Below, one piece after another: positions 33,587 to 42,248 of a stretch of 64,000 bases of DNA; positions within the stretch are counted from its first letter, which is position 1; every line of letters begins with the position of its first letter. This DNA is from an uncultured Clostridium sp. (GTDB lineage: Bacteria > Bacillota > Clostridia > Clostridiales > Clostridiaceae): NCBI GenBank assembly GCA_900539375.1, contig UQBY01000015.1, positions 1 through 64,000 of the forward strand, written 5' to 3'. The notes under the pieces are model-generated. The model made no database searches and was not told the origin of the DNA. It saw only the letters and a program-made list of their open reading frames with translations. The position numbers and the translations under genes were made by a program.

Positions 33587-34672
33587 TTATACATCCTTCA
33601 TATTTTTTATTATTCCACAGCATTTATAAGCTGATAAAGGATAAGTTTCTACAGGTACATTTTTTTCCTTAGCTAAAACTAATATATGTTTAAGTGCCTT
33701 ATCTTCTTTATTTTTAACTAAAATTTTATAAGGAATTCTTCTTAATAAGACTCTTGTAGTTTCACCTATTCCTGGTTTTATAAAGTTAATATTATGAATT
33801 TTATAGTCCCTTTTTATATTTTCTACATCCTTATCTCCTATTTTAGTTATTTCATCTTTTGTCCAATTCTTCATTTCCTCTTCTATTTCAGATGAAACAT
33901 TTTTAAATTCCTTTGATATTGTATCTATATATTCATTAGATAAATCAAATTCCTTTAACTCTTTATAATACTTAGCACCATGAAAATCATTTTCTTTTAT
34001 AAGGTCATCTCTTAAAACTGTTCTACTTATAAGACCAGATATTGTAGAATTTAAACAAGCACTTGGTATTAAAAAGTCTTCTCTTATTCCAAATAAATTA
34101 GAATATCCTGCACAATCTGCAAGAACTGCTAAAGAATTATCAAGTTTTACATTATACTTTTTATTAAAGTTTTCTAAAGCCTCATCTAATACCTTTGATA
34201 TAGTACCCTTTCCAGTCCAGCCATCAATAAATTGTATTTTCATATCTTTATGATTTTTTAAAATATATTTTATTGCATTTTCATCTATTCCCTTATCTCT
34301 TATTATTGATATTGTATAATGAGGAAGATTTAAATTGTATTTATATTTTATATATCTTTTAGCTAAAATTCCTATAGGGGTACCAGCCCTTGCAAGAGAA
34401 ACTAAAACTATATTGTTTCCCTTTTCTTTTAAAATCTTTTCACACATTATACCAACAGATAAAGCTAATTTTTCTTTAAGCTCTTTAAGCTGACTTTTAT
34501 AAAGATTTAAATAAACATCACTTACCTTGTATTCAATTGGAAGCATTTCAGAGTAATGTTTTCCACTTTGAATGGCTTTTTCTCTTTCTAAATTACTTTG
34601 TTCTATTATACAATTTGAAATATCTTTTAAAAGAAATATTACATCATCTTTTGAGTAAGAACTAAATTCCAT
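33587..34672 (-). CDS. StiP-type protein with PELOTA domain
   Basis: 361 residues from ATG 34672 (AGGAGG 5 nt upstream; the longer ATG 34693 begins before that site). The N-terminal two-thirds is the StiP/PRTase-like region (IVLVSLARAGTPIGILAKRY, IQFIDGWTGKGTISKVLDEA, LADCAGYSNLFG). The C-terminal 80 residues are PELOTA-like (NFIKPGIGETTRVLLRR...ILVLAKEKNVPVETYPLSAYKCCGIIKN segments). Annotated in Ter loci as cysteine protease StiP family; the PRTase-like motifs fit a base/ribosyl-phosphate enzyme as well. Confidence 0.8.
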   Translation of the reverse strand: MEFSSYSKDDVIFLLKDISNCIIEQSNLEREKAIQSGKHYSEMLPIEYKVSDVYLNLYKSQLKELKEKLALSVGIMCEKILKEKGNNIVLVSLARAGTPIGILAKRYIKYKYNLNLPHYTISIIRDKGIDENAIKYILKNHKDMKIQFIDGWTGKGTISKVLDEALENFNKKYNVKLDNSLAVLADCAGYSNLFGIREDFLIPSACLNSTISGLISRTVLRDDLIKENDFHGAKYYKELKEFDLSNEYIDTISKEFKNVSSEIEEEMKNWTKDEITKIGDKDVENIKRDYKIHNINFIKPGIGETTRVLLRRIPYKILVKNKEDKALKHILVLAKEKNVPVETYPLSAYKCCGIIKNMKDV

Positions 34673-34686
34673 AAAAACCTCCTTTT

Positions 34687-35871
34687 TTAGCATTTTATTA
34701 TATTTATTTTTTCTATATTTACAAAACTTAATAAATTTATAATATCCTCTATCCTTTTTTCATTAACAAAGGTTTCAAGAAATAAAAAACATTCTTTAGA
34801 GTTATTTATATTAAGATTATACAAGTAATTTATATTGTTATTGTAAAAGCTATTTAGCTTATATTTTTTCTTTATAGGATAGTTTTTATCATTAAAAGGA
34901 ATAATAGGACTTCTTGTAATTGAATGATAATATATATCCCCTTTCATAAACTTACTTAAAATCATTGGAATATACATAAATTCCTCTACTCCTAAAGCTA
35001 GTATTTTATCATTTTCTCTTATACTATTTAGTTTCTTTGAAGAGGCTTTTAAAATATTTATAAGTTCTTCTTGTTCTTTTCTATCTATTCCAAACCTTCC
35101 TGTACCTTTTAAATATTTTTTATTTTCTAAGTGCCTTTCTAAGTTTAAATCTAAAAATTTAACTTTAACTTCTTTATTAGAATTTACCTCTTCAATTTTA
35201 TCAATTAAAGGTTTACCTTCATGAAATTTAAAATTAAAAGACCCATTAAAAAGATAAACAAATTCAATTTTACAATTTAAGCCTTTAGCTATAGCTTTAA
35301 TTTCCTCTTCTCTTTTTTCATCTATCCAATTTAATATAGAAGCTATTACATATTTTTTTGCTTTATAATTTTTTTGAAGCTCTTTAATCATATTAATACA
35401 AGTTTTAGCAGTAGTTATTTCATCATCTACTAAAATTAAGGTATCTATATTTTTTAAAGAAAATATTTTATCAGTATATAAAATTTGCTCTGTAGCATGG
35501 GAATGTTCCTCTAAAAAATCTATTCTATTTAAATCTAAATTTTCTCGAGTGGTATGAATAAAAAGTTTAGCAGATTCTAAATAATTAAAAAAGCTATGAG
35601 AAAGTGCTGTTGCAGTTTCTGCAAAACCTATTACAAGTTCTTTTTCTTCCTTATAATTTAAATACTTTTTCTTATAAGCTTTAGCTAAAAGATAGCCTAA
35701 ATTATCTACCTTTTCAGGATTTACAGGAATATGCTTTCCTAAGTTTTTTGATATAAATAAAAATCTTCTCTTTTTATTATTTCTTAAAGCTAAATCTAAA
35801 TAATCATCTATATTTAAATTTAAAGGATTATCTTTTATATTAATATCACAACTAAAATCTAAATAATTCAT
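34687..35871 (-). CDS. Phosphoribosyltransferase with TRSP domain (Ter locus)
   Basis: 394 residues. The N-terminal half is a PRTase with the PRPP loop TLILVDDEITTAKT. The C-terminal half contains the TRSP-like run YHSITRSPIIPFND after KGTGRFGIDR. In Ter loci this enzyme is thought to attach a base-like moiety to ribose phosphate in a nucleoside-like product. Overlaps the upstream gene by 20 nt and lies 14 nt before the StiP gene, so it is part of one operon. Confidence 0.83.
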   Translation of the reverse strand: MNYLDFSCDINIKDNPLNLNIDDYLDLALRNNKKRRFLFISKNLGKHIPVNPEKVDNLGYLLAKAYKKKYLNYKEEKELVIGFAETATALSHSFFNYLESAKLFIHTTRENLDLNRIDFLEEHSHATEQILYTDKIFSLKNIDTLILVDDEITTAKTCINMIKELQKNYKAKKYVIASILNWIDEKREEEIKAIAKGLNCKIEFVYLFNGSFNFKFHEGKPLIDKIEEVNSNKEVKVKFLDLNLERHLENKKYLKGTGRFGIDRKEQEELINILKASSKKLNSIRENDKILALGVEEFMYIPMILSKFMKGDIYYHSITRSPIIPFNDKNYPIKKKYKLNSFYNNNINYLYNLNINNSKECFLFLETFVNEKRIEDIINLLSFVNIEKINIIKC

Positions 35872-36922
35872 TAAAACTTATCCCCTTATTAAAAACTCCA
35901 TAAATATCTGATAAAAGCATAATCTTTTTTGCCCACTTTGTATGAGGATTTACTTCATTCATCCTTTCACAATTAATGCTTCCACTTATAGAATATTTAC
36001 TTCCAACCCCATCTAATATACTTTTTGCATCCATATAATCTTCATAGCTTATAACATTCATAGCCTGAACAACATTCATTTGAAAAGGATGTATTACAGT
36101 TTTACCAATAAAACCATTAAGCTTATCTATTTTAACTTCCTTTATAAAGGTATTAAGTATCTCTTCCTTATTCATATCATAAACTTCAGAAACACCACCA
36201 CTTATAGGAATGTCTATTTCATCATTTTTTAATATGCTCATTAAATCAAAGGTTAAATTTTTAAAAACTATATTATCATAAATAGTAAGACTTTTATCTC
36301 TTCTTATACCATAGCTACCTAAAATATCAGTAACTCCAACTCTTATATTTAATATTTTATCCCTATGTTCTAAAACTGCCCTTTTTAAATCCTTAAGATA
36401 TTTATCCTTTAGGGTATAATCTATAAATTCTATACTTTCTATTATTGGCATAATATAAAGCTTTAAGCAGTTTATTTTCTCTAAACCTTCAATAAAAGAA
36501 TCTATTTTTTCTCCATTTGCTTTAGGTATAACTATTCCAGTTATAATATCCTTATTTTCCTCTAAAATATCTTTAAATTTAAGCATTTGTTCTAAATTAC
36601 GAGGTCTTATAAAAATTAAGGGAATATCTTTTTTATCCCTTCTTAGCTGTACTTCCTTTAAAACCTGAGCTAAATTTTCTATACTCTCTCCCTCTCCATT
36701 TATTCCTATAGCATCTTCTAAGCATATAGTAAAGGAAGTTAAGCCTTTAATTTTTCCCTTTAAGCACTTATATATCATATCCTTTCTTATAGCAGGAACA
36801 TATATATGTCCACCTAAGGCATATTGTAAAAACTTTTTATCTTTATTTTTATTAAATTCTTTAGGTATTTTATGAAAAAGCCTCTTTTCTTCCTCATCTT
36901 CTAAATAACTAAAATATCTCAC
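35852..36922 (-). CDS. HpcH/HpaI aldolase/citrate-lyase-like protein of the Ter locus
   Basis: 356 residues from GTG 36922, which follows AAAGGGG by 8 nt; the frame is open further upstream but without a ribosome site. Family features: TFTICLEDAIG for the acidic metal site, IPLIFIRPRN, IVIPKANG, YIMPIIES and GKTVIHPFQ. HpcH/HpaI enzymes cleave or form C-C bonds on 2-oxo acids or acyl-CoA. In Ter loci it is proposed to provide a building block for the nucleoside-like metabolite. Confidence 0.83.
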   Translation of the reverse strand: MRYFSYLEDEEEKRLFHKIPKEFNKNKDKKFLQYALGGHIYVPAIRKDMIYKCLKGKIKGLTSFTICLEDAIGINGEGESIENLAQVLKEVQLRRDKKDIPLIFIRPRNLEQMLKFKDILEENKDIITGIVIPKANGEKIDSFIEGLEKINCLKLYIMPIIESIEFIDYTLKDKYLKDLKRAVLEHRDKILNIRVGVTDILGSYGIRRDKSLTIYDNIVFKNLTFDLMSILKNDEIDIPISGGVSEVYDMNKEEILNTFIKEVKIDKLNGFIGKTVIHPFQMNVVQAMNVISYEDYMDAKSILDGVGSKYSISGSINCERMNEVNPHTKWAKKIMLLSDIYGVFNKGISFNELFRF

Positions 36923-37000
36923 AAATAAATCCCCTTTTATAAAAAATAATTTTAAAAAAGCAAGGCATAAATTAATACGCCTCACTTTTATAATTTAATA

Positions 37001-37579
37001 TTAAACTTGTAAGCCAAAGTTTTGGCATAAAGCTGCAAGTCCACCAGAGAATCCATTACCTATAGCATTAAATTTCCATTCTCCATTATGTCTATAAAGT
37101 TCTGCAACAACTATTGCAGTTTCTATTGAGAAGTCTTCTCCTAAGTCATATCTTATTAATTCTTCTCCAGTTTCTTCATTTACAACTCTTACATAAGCAT
37201 TAGAAACTTGCCCAAAGTTTTGTCCTCTTGCATCTGCTTCATGAATTGTAACTGTAAAATCTATTTTATCTATTGTATCTGGAACTAAGTCAAGTTCAAT
37301 AACTAATTGTTCATCATCTCCATCACCTTCACCAGTTAAGTTATCTCCTAAATGCTTTATTCCACCTGATGGATGAGTTAAGTTATTATAGAAAACAAAA
37401 TCAGATTCGCTTTTTACCTTTCCATCAGCTGCACAACAAAATGCTGCTGAGTCTAAGTCAAAGTCTGCTCTACCATCATATTTATTTACATCCCATCCAA
37501 GTCCTATTAAAACCTTTTTAAGTCCTTTATTTCCTTTTGTTAAATCAACTTTTTGACCTTTTTGTAAAACTATTGCCAT
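37001..37579 (-). CDS. terD: TerD-family stress protein, first gene of operon
   Basis: 192 residues with KGQKVDLTKGNKGLKKVLIG, LGWDVN, DFDLDSAAFCC, HLGDNLTGEGDGDDEQL and the shared C-terminus GNGFSGGLAALCQNFG. Nearly the same layout as the copy at 32109-32687. It follows a near-consensus promoter at 37658-37630 and leads the leftward operon. Confidence 0.94.
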   Translation of the reverse strand: MAIVLQKGQKVDLTKGNKGLKKVLIGLGWDVNKYDGRADFDLDSAAFCCAADGKVKSESDFVFYNNLTHPSGGIKHLGDNLTGEGDGDDEQLVIELDLVPDTIDKIDFTVTIHEADARGQNFGQVSNAYVRVVNEETGEELIRYDLGEDFSIETAIVVAELYRHNGEWKFNAIGNGFSGGLAALCQNFGLQV

Positions 37580-37629
37580 AAAAAATCCCTTCCTTTTTTC
37601 TTTTAGTCAGTTAAATTAAATTTTAAATA

Positions 37630-37658
37630 AGTATATCAAAAAATGTATAAGTTTTCAA
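37630..37658 (-). promoter_or_regulatory. Promoter of the leftward Ter operon
   Basis: Minus strand: TTGAAA (37658-37653), exact 17-nt spacer, TATACT (37635-37630). Close to sigma-A consensus. Confidence 0.75.
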
Positions 37659-37852
37659 TTACTTATTTGTAAATTAAGTAAAATTTAAGTTTATATTTAA
37701 AATAAATATATTAAAAAGAAAAGTTTTCCAAACCTTTATGTTAATTATCTTTACTCTTTAATAAGTTATTATGTACCATATTATAATATAAGATAAATCA
37801 TTTTGCAATAGCTTTTTTAAAAATTTTTAGAATTTAATTCCTTTATGTTTTA
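37659..37852. other. Divergent control region between ter and yceG
   Basis: About 190 AT-rich nt between the two outward promoters. No open frame with a ribosome site and no clear palindrome; any shared regulator site should lie here. Confidence 0.5.
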
Positions 37853-37881
37853 TTGATAAAAGTTATTATATAATATATAAT
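37853..37881 (+). promoter_or_regulatory. Promoter of the rightward yceG-telA unit
   Basis: TTGATA at 37853-37858, exact 17-nt spacer, TATAAT at 37876-37881. About 44 nt before ATG 37925. Confidence 0.78.
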
Positions 37882-37924
37882 CAAGTTAATAAAAGACAAT
37901 AATAAACCGAAGGGAGAAAATAAG

Positions 37925-40153
37925 ATGCTCAATTTAATAGAATTAAAAAATAATAAGGATTACTTTCTTCCTCTGAGCAAAAGACCTTTAAAGGGAGTTT
38001 ATTTTTATAGATTTATTGGATATGATGATAATATTTTAAAGTTTTTAAAAGAATATGAAGCCTCTACTATATCTAATGGAATTTATATAAAAAAACCTAT
38101 ATCAAATCCAAAGGAAAATATGGTAAAAGACTTTTTTTCTAAAACAAATGAAAATTTTGTTCTTAACTTAAATTTTATACAAAGCAATTTAAGATTATGG
38201 ATAAGGAATTTAACAAACTCTCAAATACTTTCTTTAGGTGAAGCTATATTAGAAAGCCTTCAAGATTTAAGAAAAAAAGGGGCAAATGATAATATTTTAA
38301 AAAATGCCTATGTTAAATTTATGTGTTGGTCCTTAAGTTTTGAAAGGGTTTTAAAAAATATAGGAAATGATAATATTCCAAAGGTTTTATATGAAGGAGA
38401 AATTTCAAAATATGAAGTATATATGCTTAGAATATTATTAAAAGCTGGTTGTGATGTTTTATATGTAAACTTTTCAGATGAAAATTCTATTTTAAAATTT
38501 GATGGAAACCTTTCTAAAGCTGTCTATGGAAAATTTAAAGGAATTCCTAAAATTCACTTCTCCTCTATTAATTTAGAAGAACTTAGTAAGGTAGAAGATA
38601 TTAAAGAAGATGTTTCTAAATTTTCTAATAAGGTTATAACAAATTCTTGGATTAAAGAAGATGAAAACTTTTTTGAAATTTTAGAAAAGAAAAATACTCT
38701 TAGAGGGGCATTACTTAATTCATCTAAAATATATAATATATTTATATCCTATATAGGTGTTGATGAAGCTGGCTCTTATAATAATAGATTATTTAAATTA
38801 AAAAGTGATTTAGAAAAGAGTGATAAACCCTTTATACTAATTGATAAAAAAATAATGAATCCAACTAGTGAAGAGGTTTCATCTATTAAAAGAACTAATA
38901 TTTCAAATAAAAAAGAACTTATTGATTTTATAAGTTTAGCTATTTCAAATAAATTTAGTAAAACTTCTATGCCTTTTATAGTTAATGGATTTTTTAAATT
39001 TTTTGAAAAGGAAAAGGATTTAGAACTGTCTAAACTTTATAATTTATCTATAAAACTATTATGTTGGATGATAAGATATAATTCTTTATTTAACTTTCAT
39101 GGAGATAATCTTCCTATTTTAATATACTATGGAGAAATTTCCTCAAGTGAAGTTTCCTTTTTAGAACTTTTATCTTATATGCCAATAGATATTTTATATA
39201 TATGTCCAACTAAAAGTCAAAAAGGTATTTTAAAAAATGCCCTTGAATTTGAACTTCAAAATTCTTTAGATATAAAAGACTTTCCAAAAACTGAAATGAA
39301 GGTAAAGGTATCTACTGTAGCTTATAAAGCTGAAAAGGAAATAGAAAGTGAAATCTATAATGATACAGGATTATATAAAAATCAGCAATTTGCAAATTCA
39401 ACTCCTATTACTTTAAGAACAACTTATGAAGAAATTTTTATATTATGGAATCAAGAAGCAAATTTTAGACCAAACTTTAGAACTGATGGCTTAAAGGTAT
39501 ATACTCCAAATATATTTGCTAAAGTTTGTGGGGTAAAAGATACTGATGAAAATAAATATTTTAAAAGTATAAAATCCTTAATAAGTGATGATACAATATA
39601 TTATAAGAACATTCCTTTTTTAAAGGAAAAGCCAGTTTTAAAGGATTCTTCTCTTAAAAAATGTGTTCATAATAATAAAATTCATATTGATTTAATTAAA
39701 AAAATTGAAGAATATAAATATGAATATTTAGATTTAAACACTCAGCATTATATAATAAGTAAAATAGATGAACTTATAAATTTAAATTGGATTAAATATA
39801 CAGGCAGTGATTTAAATAATATAATTTTAGGAACTTTACTTAACTTAGATAAACCTACTTTAAAGTTAATTCAAAAATTTGACTTTACAAAAAATATTCC
39901 TAAAATAGTTATTGTTGATACAACAGAGGAAATGGCAACAATTTTTGATTGTATATATCTTTTATTTTTAAATCTTATAGGATTTGATATAGTTATCTTC
40001 ACCCCTACAGGATATAGAAATATAGAAAAATTTATTATGGACTCTTCCTTTGAAAATCACATAATTGGAGAATTTATGTTTAATTTAAAAGCACCAAATT
40101 TCAAAACTTCCACAGCAGAGAAAAAAGGATTTTTTGAAAGATTTTTTGGATAA
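37925..40153 (+). CDS. yceG: YceG-family Ter-locus protein
   Basis: 742 residues, no membrane span. Two related segments occur, about 130-190 (CWSLSFERVL..., PKVLYEGEIS, DVLYV) and about 376-438 (CWMIRYNSLF, LPILIYYGEISSSEV, DILYICPTK), so the protein arose by internal duplication. YceG proteins are found beside TelA/YceH and TerD across Firmicutes, in the B. subtilis yceC-yceH stress operon; biochemical function is unknown. AGGGAGAAAA precedes ATG 37925, and telA follows 29 nt after the stop. Confidence 0.82.
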   Translation: MLNLIELKNNKDYFLPLSKRPLKGVYFYRFIGYDDNILKFLKEYEASTISNGIYIKKPISNPKENMVKDFFSKTNENFVLNLNFIQSNLRLWIRNLTNSQILSLGEAILESLQDLRKKGANDNILKNAYVKFMCWSLSFERVLKNIGNDNIPKVLYEGEISKYEVYMLRILLKAGCDVLYVNFSDENSILKFDGNLSKAVYGKFKGIPKIHFSSINLEELSKVEDIKEDVSKFSNKVITNSWIKEDENFFEILEKKNTLRGALLNSSKIYNIFISYIGVDEAGSYNNRLFKLKSDLEKSDKPFILIDKKIMNPTSEEVSSIKRTNISNKKELIDFISLAISNKFSKTSMPFIVNGFFKFFEKEKDLELSKLYNLSIKLLCWMIRYNSLFNFHGDNLPILIYYGEISSSEVSFLELLSYMPIDILYICPTKSQKGILKNALEFELQNSLDIKDFPKTEMKVKVSTVAYKAEKEIESEIYNDTGLYKNQQFANSTPITLRTTYEEIFILWNQEANFRPNFRTDGLKVYTPNIFAKVCGVKDTDENKYFKSIKSLISDDTIYYKNIPFLKEKPVLKDSSLKKCVHNNKIHIDLIKKIEEYKYEYLDLNTQHYIISKIDELINLNWIKYTGSDLNNIILGTLLNLDKPTLKLIQKFDFTKNIPKIVIVDTTEEMATIFDCIYLLFLNLIGFDIVIFTPTGYRNIEKFIMDSSFENHIIGEFMFNLKAPNFKTSTAEKKGFFERFFG

Positions 40154-40182
40154 TTTAATAAAAATTGAAAGGAGTTAAAAAA

Positions 40183-41349
40183 ATGTCATTAAAATTTTCA
40201 AAACCAAAAACAACAACTGTAAATAATATTAGTGGACAAACAGATAGTAATCAAATAATTGTTCCACAGGAAGAAGAGGTTCAAGAATTTAACATAGTTG
40301 AAAAAAGAAATGAAATAGAAACTGAACTTTTAAATTCACCAGAAATTGAAGCACTTACTGCAGAAATTAATATAGATGACCCTCAAACAATAGTAGCTTT
40401 TGGTGGGAATGTAGCAAATGAAATTGCAAAAGCTTCAGATGCAGTTTTAAATAATGTAAATATGAAACAATTAAATGATACAGGAGAACTTTTAAATACT
40501 TTAGCTAAAATAATGGATAAGTTTGATATTGATGAAATTAAAGATGAACCAGCTAAAGGCTTTTTAGGAAGAATATTTAATAATGCAAAAAAACAACTTG
40601 AAAATATTATTAATAAATATAATACTATGGGAAGCGAAGTTGAAAAGATAAATATTGAACTTAGAAAATATGAAAATGAAATAATTCAATCAAATAAAAA
40701 GCTTAAAGCCATGTTTGAAGCAAATGTAGTAACTTATCAGCAACTTGTAAAATACATAGTTGCAGGAGAAAAAGGACTTGAAGAAATTGATGAATATTTA
40801 GTAAGCATGAATAAAGAATTTTCAGAAACTGGTGATGGCTCTCTTCAAATTACTATAAATAGTCTTGAAAATGCAAAGCTTATGCTTGAACAACGTGTTC
40901 ATGATTTAAAAGTTGCTGAAAATATAGCAATGCAGTCAGTTCCAATGATAAATACAATGCAATTTAGTAACTTAAACTTAATACGTAAAATAAATTCAGC
41001 CTTTATAATAACTCTTCCTGTATTTAAGCAAGCTTTAGCTCAAGCTGTTCTTTTAAAAAGACAAAAGGTGCAAGCTGAAGCTATGCAAGCTTTAGATGAA
41101 AAAACAAATGAAATGATTTTAAAAAATGCTCAAAATACTGTAGCACAATCAAAATTAACAGCTCAACTTGCAAGTAATAGTTCTGTAAAAATAGAAACTC
41201 TAGAACAAAGCTGGAGAACTATTGTAAATGGTATAGAAGAAACAAAACAAATTCAAGAAAATGCTAAGAAAAAGAGAGCTGAAGACTCTGCCCGTCTTGA
41301 GGCTATGAAAGAGGATTATAAATCTAAAATGAAACAAAATCAATTTTAG
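40183..41349 (+). CDS. telA: TelA/YceH toxic anion resistance protein
   Basis: 388 residues from ATG 40183; the TTG at 40165 contains the AAAGGAG ribosome site. Largely alpha-helical and coiled, with family runs DPQTIVAFGGNVANEIAKAS, KGFLGRIFNNAKKQLE, QQLVKYIVAGEKGLEEIDEY and the C-terminal EQSWRTIVNGIEETKQIQ. TelA-type proteins contribute to tellurite and other stress resistance, probably as a scaffold. Paired with yceG as in B. subtilis. Confidence 0.92.
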   Translation: MSLKFSKPKTTTVNNISGQTDSNQIIVPQEEEVQEFNIVEKRNEIETELLNSPEIEALTAEINIDDPQTIVAFGGNVANEIAKASDAVLNNVNMKQLNDTGELLNTLAKIMDKFDIDEIKDEPAKGFLGRIFNNAKKQLENIINKYNTMGSEVEKINIELRKYENEIIQSNKKLKAMFEANVVTYQQLVKYIVAGEKGLEEIDEYLVSMNKEFSETGDGSLQITINSLENAKLMLEQRVHDLKVAENIAMQSVPMINTMQFSNLNLIRKINSAFIITLPVFKQALAQAVLLKRQKVQAEAMQALDEKTNEMILKNAQNTVAQSKLTAQLASNSSVKIETLEQSWRTIVNGIEETKQIQENAKKKRAEDSARLEAMKEDYKSKMKQNQF

Positions 41350-41366
41350 ATTTTGGAGAAAACATA

Positions 41367-42065
41367 ATGAAAAAAGTAAGTAATAAACAAATGTCAGAAT
41401 CATTAAAAATTGGAGTTATATTAGCAATTACTGGAGGCTTTTTAGATGCATATACCTTTCTCTCAAGGGGAAAGGTCTTTGCTAATGCCCAAACTGGAAA
41501 CATTGTACTTTTAGGAACAAATTTATTTCAAGGGGAATATAAAAAAGCATTAACTTATTTAATTCCTGTTTCTTCATTTATAGTTGGAGTATTTATTTCT
41601 GAGTTTATAAAACTTAAGTTTAAAAATAACGAGAAAATTCATTGGAGACAAATTATTGTTTTTATAGAAATATTCCTTTTAGTTTTAGTTGCTTTTATGC
41701 CTGAAAATTTAAATAACCTTGCAAATATTATAGTTTCTTTTATATGTGCAATGCAGGTTGAAAGTTTTAGAAAAATAAATGGTATTTCCTGTGCAACAAC
41801 TATGTGTACTGGAAATTTAAGAAGTGGAACTGAATTATTATTTAAATACATAAAAACAAAAGAACCTGATTTAAAAGAAAAATGTATAAATTATTATGGA
41901 ATAGATTTATTATTTATTTTAGGTGCAGGGCTTGGTGCTTTATTTACAAATGCCTTTAAAGAAAAAGCAGTACTCTTTTGCTGTGTAACTCTTTTTATTG
42001 GTTTTATTGTAATGTTTATAAAAGAAGATATTCTTATATTTAAAAGTAAGGAAACTGAAAAATAA
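41367..42065 (+). CDS. DUF1275 (YoaK-like) membrane protein
   Basis: 232 residues with six or so hydrophobic helices and the DUF1275 signature GGFLDAYTFLSRGKVFANAQ followed by TGNIVLLG. A second block is NGISCATTMCTGNLR. The family is uncharacterised and sometimes called a transporter. It starts 17 nt after telA and ends at a strong terminator, so it is the third gene of the rightward Ter transcript. Confidence 0.85.
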   Translation: MKKVSNKQMSESLKIGVILAITGGFLDAYTFLSRGKVFANAQTGNIVLLGTNLFQGEYKKALTYLIPVSSFIVGVFISEFIKLKFKNNEKIHWRQIIVFIEIFLLVLVAFMPENLNNLANIIVSFICAMQVESFRKINGISCATTMCTGNLRSGTELLFKYIKTKEPDLKEKCINYYGIDLLFILGAGLGALFTNAFKEKAVLFCCVTLFIGFIVMFIKEDILIFKSKETEK

Positions 42066-42090
42066 GAGCTTTTTAGCTCTTATTTTCTAT
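42061..42090 (+). terminator. Terminator of yceG-telA-DUF1275
   Basis: AATAAGAGCT at 42061-42070 and its complement at 42075-42084 with a TTTT loop, then a T-rich tail. Overlaps the stop codon. Confidence 0.85.
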
Positions 42091-42178
42091 TTTATTTTAT
42101 AATATACATATTTTTATATATTTTATGTAAAGAAACTGTTAGTTTTCTTTTATTATACTACTATTATATAAAATTGCA

Positions 42179-42207
42179 TTGACATTTTTTTAACTAAGAG
42201 ATATTCT
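42179..42207 (+). promoter_or_regulatory. Promoter of trkA-trkH
   Basis: TTGACA at 42179-42184 (consensus), 17-nt spacer, TATTCT at 42202-42207, about 42 nt before ATG 42249. Confidence 0.7.
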
Positions 42208-42248
42208 TTATTTAAATGGGGATATAAATATTAAATTTGGAGGAAGAA

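Noticed and set aside
34687..36922. Capsule or pentose-phosphate enzymes
   Set aside because: The PRTase, HpcH/HpaI and HAD genes are in the fixed order of a Ter locus with terD on both sides.
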